Under the pieces are notes generated by a model, which was not told the origin of the DNA, did no database searches, and saw only the letters and a list, made by a program, of their open reading frames with translations. From Leucogyrophana mollusca (Eukaryota; Basidiomycota; Agaricomycetes; Boletales), in contig MU266348.1 of the NCBI GenBank assembly GCA_021014945.1, positions 62,001 through 126,000 on the forward strand: 64,000 bases of DNA, in the 5' to 3' direction. The position numbers and the translations under genes were made by a program. Within the stretch, counting starts at the first letter, position 1; the number at the start of each line of letters is the position of its first letter. Positions 44,481-56,700 of this stretch are shown piece by piece.

Positions 44481-47400
44481 ATGAATACGTATCCCCCACC
44501 TATTCCTCCCCAACATGGATCGTCTCAACTCCAGCAAGCTCAAGGCCAGTACCCCGCTCGTCCGCCGTCATCGCAGCAACACCCTAGTATGTCCTTCCCG
44601 GGAGGCGGTATGGGTATGAACATGAACATGAACGTAAACATGGGCGGTGGGATTGCAATGAATCCTGGTGGTAATATGATGAACTTTGGCGGCATGAACA
44701 TGAACACCATGAACATGAACCAGGGCGGTGGTGCCATGGGTGCCATGGGTGCCATCAACCCTTCCTTCCTCGCCCACTTTCAGAGCGCCCAGAATAATGC
44801 CATGGTGGCCAAGTTTCCGTACAACTCCTACCAGAACGCCAACGGCTCTTCCAACCAAGGCCTACCCCAATCCCAACCCATAAACTCCTCGCAAATGGCC
44901 TCGATATCTCCATCCCAGACTATGTCCCCATCTCAGATGACCTCAATAAATCCATCCCAAATGCACTCACATTCCACGCTGTCGCAACCCCCACAGACTC
45001 CCACCTCGAACCCAGGCCAGAACCAGAGCCAAGGACAATCGATATCACCTTCGCAGCTCATGTCCCCACAGATGTCATCGAATTCAGCTGGAGGCCCGTC
45101 CTTGACGCTCACGCCTGCTCAACTCCTCCAACAACAACAGGGTGGCGTAGGGGTTTCGATGGATCCAGCATCCATGAGTGGGGGCACGATGAATCCCAAT
45201 ATGGGTTCCATGGGCGGGATAAATCCCAGCATGAACTCAGCCGGTATGAATCTAGGGAACATGGGAGGTATGGGCGGGATGAATCCTGGAAATATGGGTG
45301 CTATGGGCATGCCGAACGTGAACCAACCCATGAACATGCGGATGGGGATAACGCCGCAGCAGTGGGCTCAGATGTCACCTCAGGAACGTTCCATGTTGAC
45401 GCGTCAACAGCAAGCGATGGCTGCCGCCGCTGCAGGGTTGTTAGGAGCAAAACAGCAAGGCCTGGGTGGACACCAGCCCGGCACGGCGCTGTTGGGGCAC
45501 GGGCACGCGCCTAGCCACGAACGTCCACAGCACGAGCGGACGCCGAGCCTTGGCCAGGGCCAAGGTTATGAAAGAGGACAAAGTCAGAGCCAGGAGCGAG
45601 GACCCGGTCAAAATCAGGAGCGTGCTCCCAGTCGTGGTCAAAGCCAGCCTCATGACCGGGGGCACAGTCAAGCTCCAGCGAACGCGGGTCAGGAGTCGCA
45701 GCAACAGCAGGAACGACCCTCGTCGTCCGCTTCGGCCCGCTCACATCACTCGCAGAACATAATGCCACCTCCGCCTAACTCGCGGCCGGGGACCGCTGGT
45801 GGGACGATGGATCCCCGTATGAATCCTCTTATGATTGGCGACCCACGGATGAACACCAATCCTCACATGAACGCTGACCCTCGTATGAACACTGACCCTT
45901 GGATGAACTCCGACTCTCGAATGTCTATCGACCCCCGTATGAACCCCGCATCTCACAGCATGAACCCGGACCCTCGAACGAGCTCCGCTTCCCACAACAT
46001 GGGTGCCAACGTCAACTCCAGGGCGAATGGCTCTTCGGGCTCAATGAACCTCAATCCGCACATGAACCCCTCGAACCTCAATCCCCATATGAACAACATG
46101 AACATCAATCCTCACATGAACATCAGTCCACAGATGAACCCGAATGTCAATCCACAACTCGGCGCGGCGCCAGGTGGGAGCATTAACCCCCACATGAACA
46201 CAAACGTCAATCAGCAGATGAACCGCCCTCCGACGCGCCCGGGATCTGCACAGCAACATGTTCGCCATTCAAGTCAGCCGGCGGGAGGGCAGGTGTCACC
46301 AAAGGACTCGCCTCGACTGGGTGGGGGGATGAACCTTAGTGCGGGAGGAGGCATGGGAATGGGAATGGGCTCGATGAATATGAATGGGGTGATGGGTGGA
46401 GTCAGCGGGGCGAACCTCAACGTCCCCGGCCTTGGTTCGGGTGCCGGGATGCAAGTTGGCCTCGGTGCTGGCGGGAGCATGCTTGGTGGCGCCGGTGGAG
46501 GTTTGATGGGCCCGCCTGTCATACCACAGTCTGTCCAAGAGCGTCAGCGAATGGAGCAGATGCAAGCCCTTGGAAGAGAGCGCAGTGGATCTGTGCATGC
46601 GAGAGAGCAGGTACGTACTGTCATTGCTCTCCGCGAGCTCTGACTGACACACCAATGCGTCCATTCTCTACCATGCTGTTACATCGATGCCCACGCGATT
46701 TTCAGGGAATTAATTTACAGCCTAATCCGTCGGCTCCGTTCATGCAATCTGGCCTCGATCATGCAGGCGTGCCTAACTTAACGGGGGTCAGCGGCGGTCT
46801 CGCAGGGGGTGCGGGCGGGCCCAGTGCAGTCATGGGGAGACAGTCGTCCCTTCCTCCTGTGCCTCCCCACCAGCAATCACCTGCACGTTCCCTTGTCCCT
46901 CCACATCGTTCTCCCATGCCCCCGATCCGCAAGGTCGGTGAAGTCCCAGGAACCGGTTTAGGCGACGCTTCTGGCCTTGGAGGGTTAGGTTCAGCGCAGA
47001 CCCAGAAACTGCCGCCACATCTGGCGGCTCTTAACCCAGCTGTGACGAAAATCTCATTCATCCCGTATACGGTTCCCCCCAAGGTCAAGGAAGAAGGCGA
47101 TGGCACGGGGAGCTCTACAGAGGACGACAAAAACGCAGTCACTGGCTCCTCAAGCGCTAACGGCACTTCCGCTGCCAATGGCACGACTACGCCCGCCATC
47201 GCTATCGAAGACCCCGTACCGCTGCTCACCGACGACGAGATCGCCACTCTAAAAAATGTGAAGGCGCGAGATGCCGCCTATGAAGCTGCTTATCGACAGA
47301 AGCTCGCGCGTATGGGAACTGAGCTGAAAACTTCGGGTGTTATGCGCGGGGCATGGTGGGAAAGAGATTTCTCTGCTGGCTTGGGGATAACAAGAAGACC

Positions 47401-50238
47401 AGAACGCTTTGACGTGAGGTACCCGAGGCCCAGAGTCGAACCAGGAAGCAGCGGGGCAAGCTCGAGGAGAAAAGGAGTGAAAAGAGAAGGGATCAGAGTG
47501 TAAGTAGCAGTATGCTCACTTTTCATAATGGGCGTTGGTCCTCATCTTCTACCAGACCAAGGAAGATTCCCCCAGAACAAGCTAACCGCCCAGAGCAACT
47601 CGTACCAATCAGGCTGGAGTTTGACGTGGAGCACCACAAGATGCGTGATACCTTCGTGTGGAACTTGAACGGTGGGAGTACTCTTTTGGACTGAAGTGTT
47701 CCTGATGACTGAACCTTGGCTGGTAGACCCTGTTATCACTCCAGAGCTCTTTGCGCAGTCGGTTGTGGAGGATTATGCACTTGCCCCGAGTTATCATAGC
47801 GTCATCACGAAGTCGATCCAGGAGCAACTAAGCGACTACAAAGCGCATGCAACGAGCGTAGAGGAATGGGAACCCGCACCTACTACGGATGCTGACGCCA
47901 ACCAAGCGGGTGGTCGCAAGGCTGAGGAAAGCGAAAATGACGCACATGACGCGGACATCAGTGATGGAGAGCGAGAAGATGTCGGGAGGAACATAAAGGA
48001 AGAGGATCACCACATAGTCGGTCGAGGCCTTCTGGATCACGAGACAACACAGTGGTGGGAGTCATGGCGAAAGAGGATCAGGCCCGAGGGCACGCCCGCT
48101 AGTGGAGCCCTTGGAAGGAAAGGTCGAAAACGGCGGAAAGTTGCCTCGGCGCGTAGCGTGAAAGTCGAGGAAGGGGAGAGCGAACTCGATCCTCTTCGGA
48201 CCATCGACAATGTTGGGGCAGATGATAAGAGTATGCAAGGCGATTTGCGGATATTGATCAAGGTTAGCCTCCTTTATTGTGTTTGTGCCCCGCGTGCTGA
48301 TGTCGTCGGGTAGTTGGACATCATTGTTGGCTCGATGAAGCTTGACGACCAGTTTGAGTGGGACCTCGAAAATGTGGATGCATCTCCTGAACAATTTGCG
48401 GAGGTGTACGCAAAGGAGCTAGGATTGGGTGGGGAGTTCAAGTGAGTCACTTTCCATAACTCGATTTTTTTGTGAATCTAATGTAGTGCTACGTCAGGAC
48501 CGCTATCTCCCACTGCATTCGAGAACAGGTTCAGATATACCAGAAGTCTCTTTTCCTCGTCGGCCACCCCACTGACGGATCCCTGGTACAAGATGACGAC
48601 TTACGGATGTCTTTTCTTCCTAGCCTCACCACTGGTGCAAGGGCAATGGATCAAGTTCCGTCGTTCACACCACTTCTCAACTACTTAAGCGATGGCGAGA
48701 TCGAACGCAGCGAAAAAGAGCGCGAGAAGGAGCTAACAAAACGTCGGAAACGGAACACGCGCGGACGGCGAGGCATCGCGCTTCCCGATCGCGAGCCAAA
48801 TAGGACGTACCGCACACCTGCCATCGGATTTCCCGAGCTTGATCCTGCTGCTCTGGCACTGGCTGTTGCCGCGAACGCTCCAACCTCCAGGCGAGCTGCC
48901 GCTGCCGCTGCTTCTCTCACTATCGCGAACATGGTGGCATCAGAAAATGGGACGAGCGTGATGCCGCTACAGCTGCCTCAGCAACAGGCTACTTCCTCCG
49001 CCGCGTTATTGACAGGAAAGGAGAAGAAGCCCAAGGGATTGTTCAAAGCACCGTCTTATCCTCCGACTGTCCTTCGTCCTCGAGCACGCATCACTGCGCC
49101 AACCCCATCGACAGCCGCGGATACAACGTCCCTTCTTCCAATTCCAGCCCTAGAGAGTGACCCTCCGTCTTCTTATGCGCCGCCAGACATCAAAGCTGCA
49201 GCTAAACGGGCAAGAGAGCTGGAACGTGAAGCGAAAGAGAAAGAATTTGCGGATGGACAACATGCCAATGCAATCAATGGCATCTGGCATTGCTCAAATT
49301 GCGGATGTCCCGAGAGCATCGCAATTGGGAGAAGAAAAGGACCGCTGGGAGACAAATCGCAGTGTGGAACGTGCGGTGAGCATCTAACGACCCATTCCAA
49401 ATCTTCTCACTTAACCGATGTGTTCGCGTAGGAAAATTTTGGCACCGGCATCGCAGACCTCGTCCGGTTCAATATAATTCAGATCCCGAGTACCACATAA
49501 ACCTACAGAGAGAGGTGGAGCAGGCAAAGACCGGTGGTAGAAGGAGGGGGCGCCCTCAAAATCCACAAAACGCACCTGACGGATCGGACACACCTTCTCG
49601 TCAAAGACCAGAGGTCTGGGTCGAAGTTCCGTCTCGACCTCCAAACTCGTCTACCGCACTACCATCTGAGGATGATAGGGCCGTTTCGCCTGCTTCAACC
49701 AGCTCAAGTGGATCCGAAGCACCTCTCGCTTCGCTAATAGCAACCAGCGCTCAAGCGGCTACTACCGGACCTCCCCACCAACCCCCCATTTCTTCAGCTG
49801 GCTCCCCGAAACTCACGGGGGACAACCGTGCTCCTTCTCCCGCTGATTCTAATACTGCCTCCCCATCTAATATAACATACGTGAGCTTTTCGTGATTTGG
49901 GCCAGGATTTTATTCATGCTCATTATGAAGTGAACAGTCCCATCCACAGTGGCTTATTACCGCTGTGCGCACGCTACAAGCCAAGTACAGAGATGACAAA
50001 TTCGAGGCGATTTTGCGCAGACCTTCGTCCAAAGCACCAGCTGAGTGGAGGATCAAGTGTCTCGACTGCCCTGGGAAGGTTTGTTTGTCGTTTTCTCGAT
50101 GCGATGCTCTCGTCGCTAAGGTACTATCTACCCCAGCTGTACAACTCTGGACCCGGTGACACTTTGTCAAACTACGAAGTCCATCTTAAGAATCGTCAAC
50201 ACCGACAGAGGGTCAACACTCGGCTTAATGGGGGGTAA
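44481..50238 (+). CDS. SNF5: SNF5-family subunit of a SWI/SNF-type chromatin remodeller with GATA-type zinc finger
   Basis: Nine exons (44481..46610, 46706..47499, 47556..47671, 47727..48262, 48314..48441, 48498..49375, 49432..49880, 49938..50078, 50137..50238) give 1757 aa with every phase closing. The first about 710 residues are Met/Asn/Gln/Gly/Ser-rich. The SNF5 domain has two repeats: LVPIRLEFDVEHHKMRDTFV through ITPELFAQSVVEDYAL, and LDIIVGSMKLDDQFEWDLEN through PEQFAEVYAKELGLGGEFK. A Ser/Glu/Arg linker follows, then WHCSNCGCPES...SQCGTCGKFWHR, a C-x2-C-x20-C-x2-C GATA-type finger. The last exons carry YRDDKFEAILRR, EWRIKCLDCPGK and LSNYEVHLKNRQHRQRVN. SNF5 scaffolds nucleosome remodelling at Pol II promoters. 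An earlier stop at 49893-49895 is avoided by the intron starting at 49881. Confidence 0.93.
44595..46210 (+). repeat. Met/Asn-rich coding repeat in the SNF5 N-terminal half
   Basis: Many copies of short units such as MNMNMN, NPxMN and DPRMNTDP, with (G/A/P)-M-N spacers, made of ATGAAC-rich DNA. The units are imperfect and in frame, interrupted by a Gln/Ser-rich stretch (45000-45150) and a His/Gln/Arg-rich stretch (45470-45770). Confidence 0.8.
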
Positions 50239-50561
50239 CAGGGAAGGTCTGCACGCATTATTTGGTCGGCGCTAACTTAATATTGCTGTTGTCCGTTGTG
50301 CAAAGTGTTTTCTATTCTAGTTGTGTGTATCTTTATACCTTTGATACTGTACTTAGATCCATTTGATTTGTGCTACATACAAAACTCGTCAGCTGTCGAA
50401 GACTTGCCCTTGGTTCGAGAGTGGCGCCACCGGGAGAGAACCGGCAACCGGGTAAAAAGTTGCCGAAAATCAGGGAACGAAGTCACGTTGGCGCGCTCGC
50501 TGAGTACTGAGCACTCGGTATGTAACAAGTGTTCCTCCTTGGTTTTCGTCTTCCCTTTATC

Positions 50562-52005
50562 ATGAGTTTCGACCTTGGAAAAGCTGTGGGCTTCAATTCT
50601 GCAGCCCAACCGGTATGATTATTCCCGTTTGTGAAGGAGCTGAAGAGCCTTCTGCTTAATACCCGGACGAAAGGTGTCCTGGACTCGCAAGGACGTCATA
50701 ACCTATGCGCTAGGCGTTGGTGCGAAACGGGATGAATTGTCGTTGGTCTATGGTAAGTATCAGCAGACTCCCGAACGTGGAGCGACCTATTCACTTCAGA
50801 ACTGCAGAGCTCGGTATGCGAGGCGCACTCTAATGTTTGCGCATTTGATCATTCCACGCTTGTAGATAGGTCATGGGGACCTTTGCCGACCTTCCCTGTG
50901 ATCCTACGGCTCAAAGGTAAACTCACTGACATGGAGTTGCCTCGAATGTGAAACTGAATTCTGCTATAAGGCGAGGACACAGACGTATCATTGTTTGCTA
51001 GTAAGGTGGGAGCAGAACCTGTCCCTGGTTTGCCCAAGTTGAACGCCAGTCGAGTGGTGAGGATGCCCAGTAATTTTCCAATGAATAAATATAACCAACT
51101 CCTCGGGATCAGGTACATGCGACTCAGAGTATCGAGGTTTTGAAAGACCTTCCGGTTGCCAGCGGCTCGGGTTGGAAACTCGCTGGAAGAGTAGTTGGTG
51201 TGCATGAGAACAGTACGCAGGGTCCTTGGCCGTGGCTCAATACAAGTAAATTAACTCCTTATAGAATCAGGGATCATTGTCGACACAGAGTCTACTTTGC
51301 TTGACCCTCAAGGCATCCCCTATGCGAAACTGTATGTCAGTAACACCCGATTAACTTATTTCTCGATTGCGAGCTAACCACTTCCTCATCAGAGCTCTGC
51401 CTTCTACCTGGGCTCCAAGGCCAATGGGATTAAGTTTTCCAAAGTGATAGCCTCCGCCCCACAAGCAAAGCCCATTCCAAAAGACCGCAAACCAGACTGG
51501 GTGATCAAGGACAAAACAACGCCAGAGCAGGCGCTGATATATCGGCTTTCGGGCGACTACAACCCATTACACATCGGTGAGCGCTCGATGACATACAGAC
51601 ATGTTAACTGACGAGGTGGCTAATGGGATGGATGGGGAACAGATCCCGAGGCAGGGAAAGCTCTCGGCTTTGGAGATGTTATTCTCCACGGGCTGTCCTC
51701 GTACGGCTTCGCCGCTCGGGCTCTCATCTGTGGCATCGCAAATGGTGACATGCGATCTCTGAGGGTGTTTGGGGTTCGTTTCACATCGCCAGTCAACCCT
51801 GGGGACGAACTCGAGACAAATGCGTGGGAGGTTGGGGTCGGACCTAATGGAACGACTGAAATCGCTTTCATTACAAGGAATCTGACCACAGGCAAGGCAA
51901 GTACCCCCTGTCACATAGAGGGGACGGAATACTCATCTTGCTATGCAGGTTGCGCTCGGAAATGGCGTTGCATTCATTAAGAAGGCTGAGAAGAGCAAGC
52001 TGTAA
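50562..52005 (+). CDS. Peroxisomal MaoC-type (R)-specific enoyl-CoA hydratase 2
   Basis: Ten exons give 312 aa that start [20 protein letters not shown] and end KKAEKSKL. The hydratase-2 signature is clear: [30 protein letters not shown] (Asp and His of the catalytic pair in the hot-dog fold). The first half holds the degenerate second hot-dog fold ([29 protein letters not shown]). The C-terminal SKL is a type-1 peroxisomal targeting signal, so the enzyme most likely hydrates trans-2-enoyl-CoA in peroxisomal beta-oxidation, as the C-terminal domain of Fox2 does. Two features support the model. A 6-nt exon at 50808-50813 restores the family's YEL motif. A GC..AG intron at 51897-51948 restores the reading frame into SKL. 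Confidence 0.92.
50808..50813 (+). other. 6-nt micro-exon of the MaoC-type gene
   Basis: AGCTCG, flanked by AACTGCAG on the left and GTATGC on the right. Joined to its neighbours it yields [15 protein letters not shown]. Reading straight through from the earlier acceptor at 50799 would insert about 20 unrelated residues instead. Confidence 0.65.
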
Positions 52006-52241
52006 CAGAGCACGGTACATGTACGTTGCGTGAGATAGCAGAGTTCGAATTTGTCCAGCTGTACATGTCAGGTGTATGAAGGTCCGACCATAGGTCGCCT
52101 TCTAGTCTAGGTAATAGACGCAGCAATCGGATAATCCCTTGAAAAATGATATTTCTCGATCTTGGGAACTCATATCAGTGTGCATTCGTGTCCACGGCTC
52201 GAATCATCCCCACCACTCACGTCAACAGTTCACCGCGGACC

Positions 52242-53550
52242 TCAGTCGATCTTAGCCCTCAGCACCCTTCCGCGGTCCAGAATCGCATCCGCCTCAAGAT
52301 AACATCCCTTGAGCCAACGGTTAGTCATATCTTCACTTTCTGCTCCTTCGTCACTGAAAGCAGTCCGGGCATGTAATACTCGACGATTATCAAACATAAC
52401 AGCATCGCCTTCACGCAAGGTATATTCGAAACGGTTGGCAGGATCATCGAGAAGAGTGGCGAAGCGCCCCAGGGCATCATAGAAGGCCGGTGGTGTCGAG
52501 TTTAAGAGAAGGGGAGCTTGGAAGGGTGGTGCGTAGTTGATGTGATTTATCACTGGCCCTCCAGGGATTGACGCAGATAGGGGGTCGAGCTCAATTGTGG
52601 GGTGCTCGTAATGCAAGTGGTGTCCGTCGTTGATATAGTGGAATGGCACACGAGTGTTAACCAGGATATCGAAGTCTATCGGATGCTGCTGGCGCAAGGT
52701 GATCGCTGCATGGAACCCATCAACAAATATGGATGTGCCGCCCACGACGCGGTTCCGAAGACAGTGTAAAATTTGATAGCGAGGAGGGTGCTGAAAGTAT
52801 CTATCGGGTCATCAGGTACCGTCTCCATCTGACGTGCCACAGGAAGACATACAGCAGATCCATGTGGAGGCCTAAGTCAAAATTTGTGTATGCGATGTTA
52901 CGGCTGTTACGGACGTTCTTGACGTCCCACAGATCGCCGTAGAAAGTCTCCCGCAGCTCTCCGAAACGGTTCGCAAGAGCGCGTAGCTCACAGGTCTCGG
53001 AACTAGTCCTCTCGTTCGGAACTCCGGTGATGAACAGAAGGCCATACTGAGTGAGCTGGGTGATAGCAGCTAAGAACTGGGGAGGGCTATTCAAAGCTTC
53101 ATACGGCAGATAAAGATTTGGTGCACTGGTAATCGAGGAGGAATTCCACGTTAAAGGTCCCACATCTTTATGGGAAGACGATAATTTCGAAGGTGACGAG
53201 TGTTGCTCGAGGAAAGACTGAGGATAAAAGGATCCATGTCCGTCCATCCACTTGATACGGACACCATCTTGTAGGAATGTCACTCCGTCAGGGGCAGGTG
53301 CGGTGTCAGAGATAATATCGGAGGTCCTAAATAGTTTCTGTGATGTAGACGGGTGAACGCAGGAAGAACATCTACACGCATCGCGGAGCCATCTGTGTGG
53401 GAACGATGTGTTGAGAGATGGAATGGTGAGTTTCACGTCATCGCTTTTAGCGTTGGAGCAAAACGGGCGATATAGGGTTTTACGAGCAAGGAGCCTGTAA
53501 CGAGCTGACAAACATGGCAATAACCGTTCGATCGATTTGGCTCTCAGCAT
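52242..53550 (-). CDS. Gamma-butyrobetaine dioxygenase-like Fe(II)/2-oxoglutarate enzyme
   Basis: Two exons (53550..52853 and 52800..52242) with a 52-bp intron give 418 aa. The first about 35 residues are Arg/Leu-rich without acids (LPCLSARYRLLARKTLYRPF), like a mitochondrial presequence. An N-terminal DUF971-type zinc-binding module follows (HRWLRDACRCSSCVHPST). The catalytic jelly-roll has the H-x-D iron ligand in LGLHMDLL at the intron, and the distal His with the 2-oxoglutarate Arg in RVLHARTAF. This order is typical of gamma-butyrobetaine dioxygenase and trimethyllysine dioxygenase, the hydroxylases of carnitine synthesis; the second is the main alternative. The gene converges on the MaoC hydratase (237 bp between stops) and diverges from the GH5 gene (247 bp between starts). 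Confidence 0.87.
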
Positions 53551-53797
53551 TATGGTTCAGGTGTCACTTATATTGAAAGCGGTTGTTTGGTTCTAAAGCT
53601 TTTGTCAAATAAAACATTTCCTTTTGAGGGAACTGTACAAACTCGGAGCCGGGCACGTCTTTCGGGCTGTTTACCGTCTGATCGCGACGCAGACTCGTTG
53701 CTTTCGACTCTTCGCAAAACTACTCTTTGTGTTCGTGTAAGCTCACGGACTTGCTCGCGTGCAGTATCTCTACCGCCTGTTGGTTCCTTTGCTCTCG
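53551..53797. promoter_or_regulatory. Shared divergent promoter region of the dioxygenase and the GH5 gene
   Basis: The two start codons face away from each other across 247 bp. The interval must hold both core promoters, or the GH5 start must lie further downstream. No clear TATA box is recognised on the plus strand. Confidence 0.45.
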
Positions 53798-56700
53798 ATG
53801 CTCAGTCCTTCCAGCTCTGAAGCTTCGTTTGTTCTTCTTGAAGATACACAGAAGTCAACAGCTGTGTCTGAGGTGCTAGCACAGGAAACAAAGGTACGAA
53901 TACAAGGATTCTGGAACTTCACGGTTGACCTAACGGGCTTCGTCATACCCGTGGTCCAGCCTATCGTGCACCCGTCCCAGTCGCCAGCTTACGTGCCTGG
54001 TGCCGTATCTTCATACGCCCATGACTGGTCTGTGGCGAGCACAGGAGGGCATCTGAAGCTGCATGGACGACATTTTGTGGATTCTTACGGAAGAGTTTGT
54101 AATTTAAGAGGCGTAAACCTGTCGGGTTCAAATAAGATGTAAGTGTCTCAGTGTCTCATTGGCATAGCGTCCCGTGTTGTTAATCTACATATACAAAGTC
54201 CAGTCAACCATGACAATGAAAAATTTCCAGCTGACCATCACAGCGTTACATTCGTTGGACGCCCCTTCCCATTGGATGAAGCCCCAGAACATTTTTCGCG
54301 CCTTCGGCGGTGGGGCCTGACATTCAGTACGTAGATGAGTGTCTGTCAGATATTTCCTGCAACTGAGACTGGCTTAAGTCCGGTTCCTTGTGACCTGGGA
54401 GGCTGTTGAACATGCGGGGTTGTGAGTTCACAATTGTTAGCTTATGAGTACACCACAGTCACTGATTAAAGTCTTCCAGGGGGGTGTACGATTATGAGTA
54501 CTTGACATATGTCCGGAAACTACTTTCTTTGCTACCGCAGTACGGGCTCTCCGCCTTTGTCGTTATCCACCAAGATGTCTGGTCTAGGTACTCGGGTGGC
54601 TCTGGCGCCCCTGCATGGACACTCGAGGCGATTGGTTTTGACCTTCATGCCTTGGAAGAATCGGGGGCTGCATGGCTACTGGGCGTCAAAGGTGGTGGAC
54701 ACGTGGAGGCTGAGCGCGGTATATGGCCCTGTGGATACCAGAAACTGGCTGCTGCCACAATGGCGTAAGTTGTTTTTCGACCTTTTGGCTATTTAACTTC
54801 GTCCAACTGTCATCACAGGACCTGTTTTTGGGCGGGGGACACATTTGCACCGAAGTTAAAGATCAAAACCTTAGATGGTCAGGCGAAGCCCGTTCAGCAA
54901 TATTTGCAAGATGCATTTCTCGATATGTACGCCGTCGTGGTACAAAAGTTAGGAGATTTAGACGGGATTCTTGGTTTCGAGGTGCGGATCGTAATCCCGT
55001 GTCTCATGCAGGTGGTCTGATCACGATTAGATCATGAATGAACCCCACCGAGGGTATATAGACCTTCCTTCACTACATGCTTTTGATTATAATACAGACT
55101 TGCATTTGTCGCATGTTCGTGAGTACTCCTTTTGCCTTTTGTCAATCCTCCTCACTGATTTTTACTCCTAGCCACTGCTTTCGAATCGTTCATGTTAGGA
55201 TCAGGATTTCCCACCACTGTCTCTCACTGGACTAGATCATTCCCTATGCCCACCCGGAAAACGTCTACCAGCGTCTTAAACTCTGCCAGCCGGAAGGCAT
55301 GGCGCCCAGACGGACCTACGGAAGGTAAATGTGTTTGGGAAATGCATGGCGTATGGGGTTGGGACCTCAGTAAGAACGAAGGTGTGGTTTTGCGGGAGAG
55401 TTACTTCGTCAAGGATCCTATGACTGGCCAAAAGGTGGCTAGATTTTTTTTATAGCTAACGTGCGCCAATGCTGATGACGGTCATCACGATAGGTCGACT
55501 GGTATACTGATTTCTATTTCCCATTCCTCAAACGCTGGGCAGATCGAGTTCGTGGCGTCGCTTCTACCGACAAGCTGCTCTTTGTGGAGCCCATTCCCAA
55601 TGAGGTATATCTTCATTTTCCGGCAGCACTTGCCTCAAACTTGACGTAGTAACATAGTTTTGCCCATCCTCATGGACGCCAGAGAATCAGCTGCCAAACA
55701 TGGTTTATGCACCTCACTGGTAAGAGGTCAACAATATTTTGCCAATGATGAATCCCGACCACGACTTATAGGTATGACCTCAATGCACTGTTCACCAAGG
55801 CTTTCGGGGACTTCACAGTGAATGTACAAGGCTTGTCTAGGGTGTGTAACACAGCACTGTCACACACTCAGCATTTTACTCAGTAGTTATTATCGCAGGG
55901 CATGTTTCCCCTCAAAGCGTTTTACTGGGGTCAGAAAGGTGCCCGAGACAATTTTTCTTTGCAGATACGAAATATTACAGAGGCTGCGTACCGGACGCTC
56001 GGCGAGAAGCCTGTGCTCATCGGAGAATGCGGCATCCCAATGGATATGAAGTAAGTGCAAGAGCTTTTGGGACCTCGACCTAGAGCTAAATTGCGATTGC
56101 TATTCAGCCAAAAGGAGGCCTTCACAACGGACAACTGGATGTGGCAGTCTCGCATGATGGATGCTATGATCACTGGCTTGGAGAGAGCCTTGGTCGGCTT
56201 CACGTGCGTAGAAACAGTTTGATTTTGATAATCTGCTGACCTTCTCACAGTCTATGGAACTATAACCCTGACAACAACGATATCCTGGGTGACGACTGGA
56301 ATGGCGAAAATTTCTCCTGGTTCAGCAGCCGTCGAGCTCTTCCAGGGTCATGGCTCAGTCACGAGCAAACATCGTTTACCCTCGACAATGGAGGGCGCAT
56401 TCTGACGTCTATTGTGCGTCCTTATCCTGCAAAGACAGCAGGTATCCCGCTGCGCTTTGATTACGAGATGAACTGGGGGGAATTTACCTATGAGTGGATT
56501 TGCCCTGACTCGCTGCCGTCAGCCGTCAGTGGAAGTTCTGGGACCGTGTCCAAGCCGCCTCACACAGGCCACCCGATTATCACTGCTCGGGAGACAGAAA
56601 TATTCGTCCCTTCTCTCATTACTCACGGAAGAAAAGTAGTAGTCGATGGATTGGGGCCGGAAGACAAGTACTTCCATGACGAAACCCGACAAACCCTGTT

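Noticed and set aside
45780..46210. Regular short repeats that look array-like
   Set aside because: They are in-frame Met/Asn codons of SNF5, not CRISPR: units are imperfect, spacers are not unique, and the host is a eukaryote.
49881..49895. Stop codon as the natural end of SNF5
   Set aside because: GTGAGC at 49881 is a good donor, and splicing to 49938 opens a frame with conserved-looking protein to 50238, so the early stop lies in an intron.
50800..50865. Read-through exon giving [20 protein letters not shown] in the MaoC gene
   Set aside because: Frame is open, but it inserts residues foreign to the family; the micro-exon model restores the expected motif with good splice sites.
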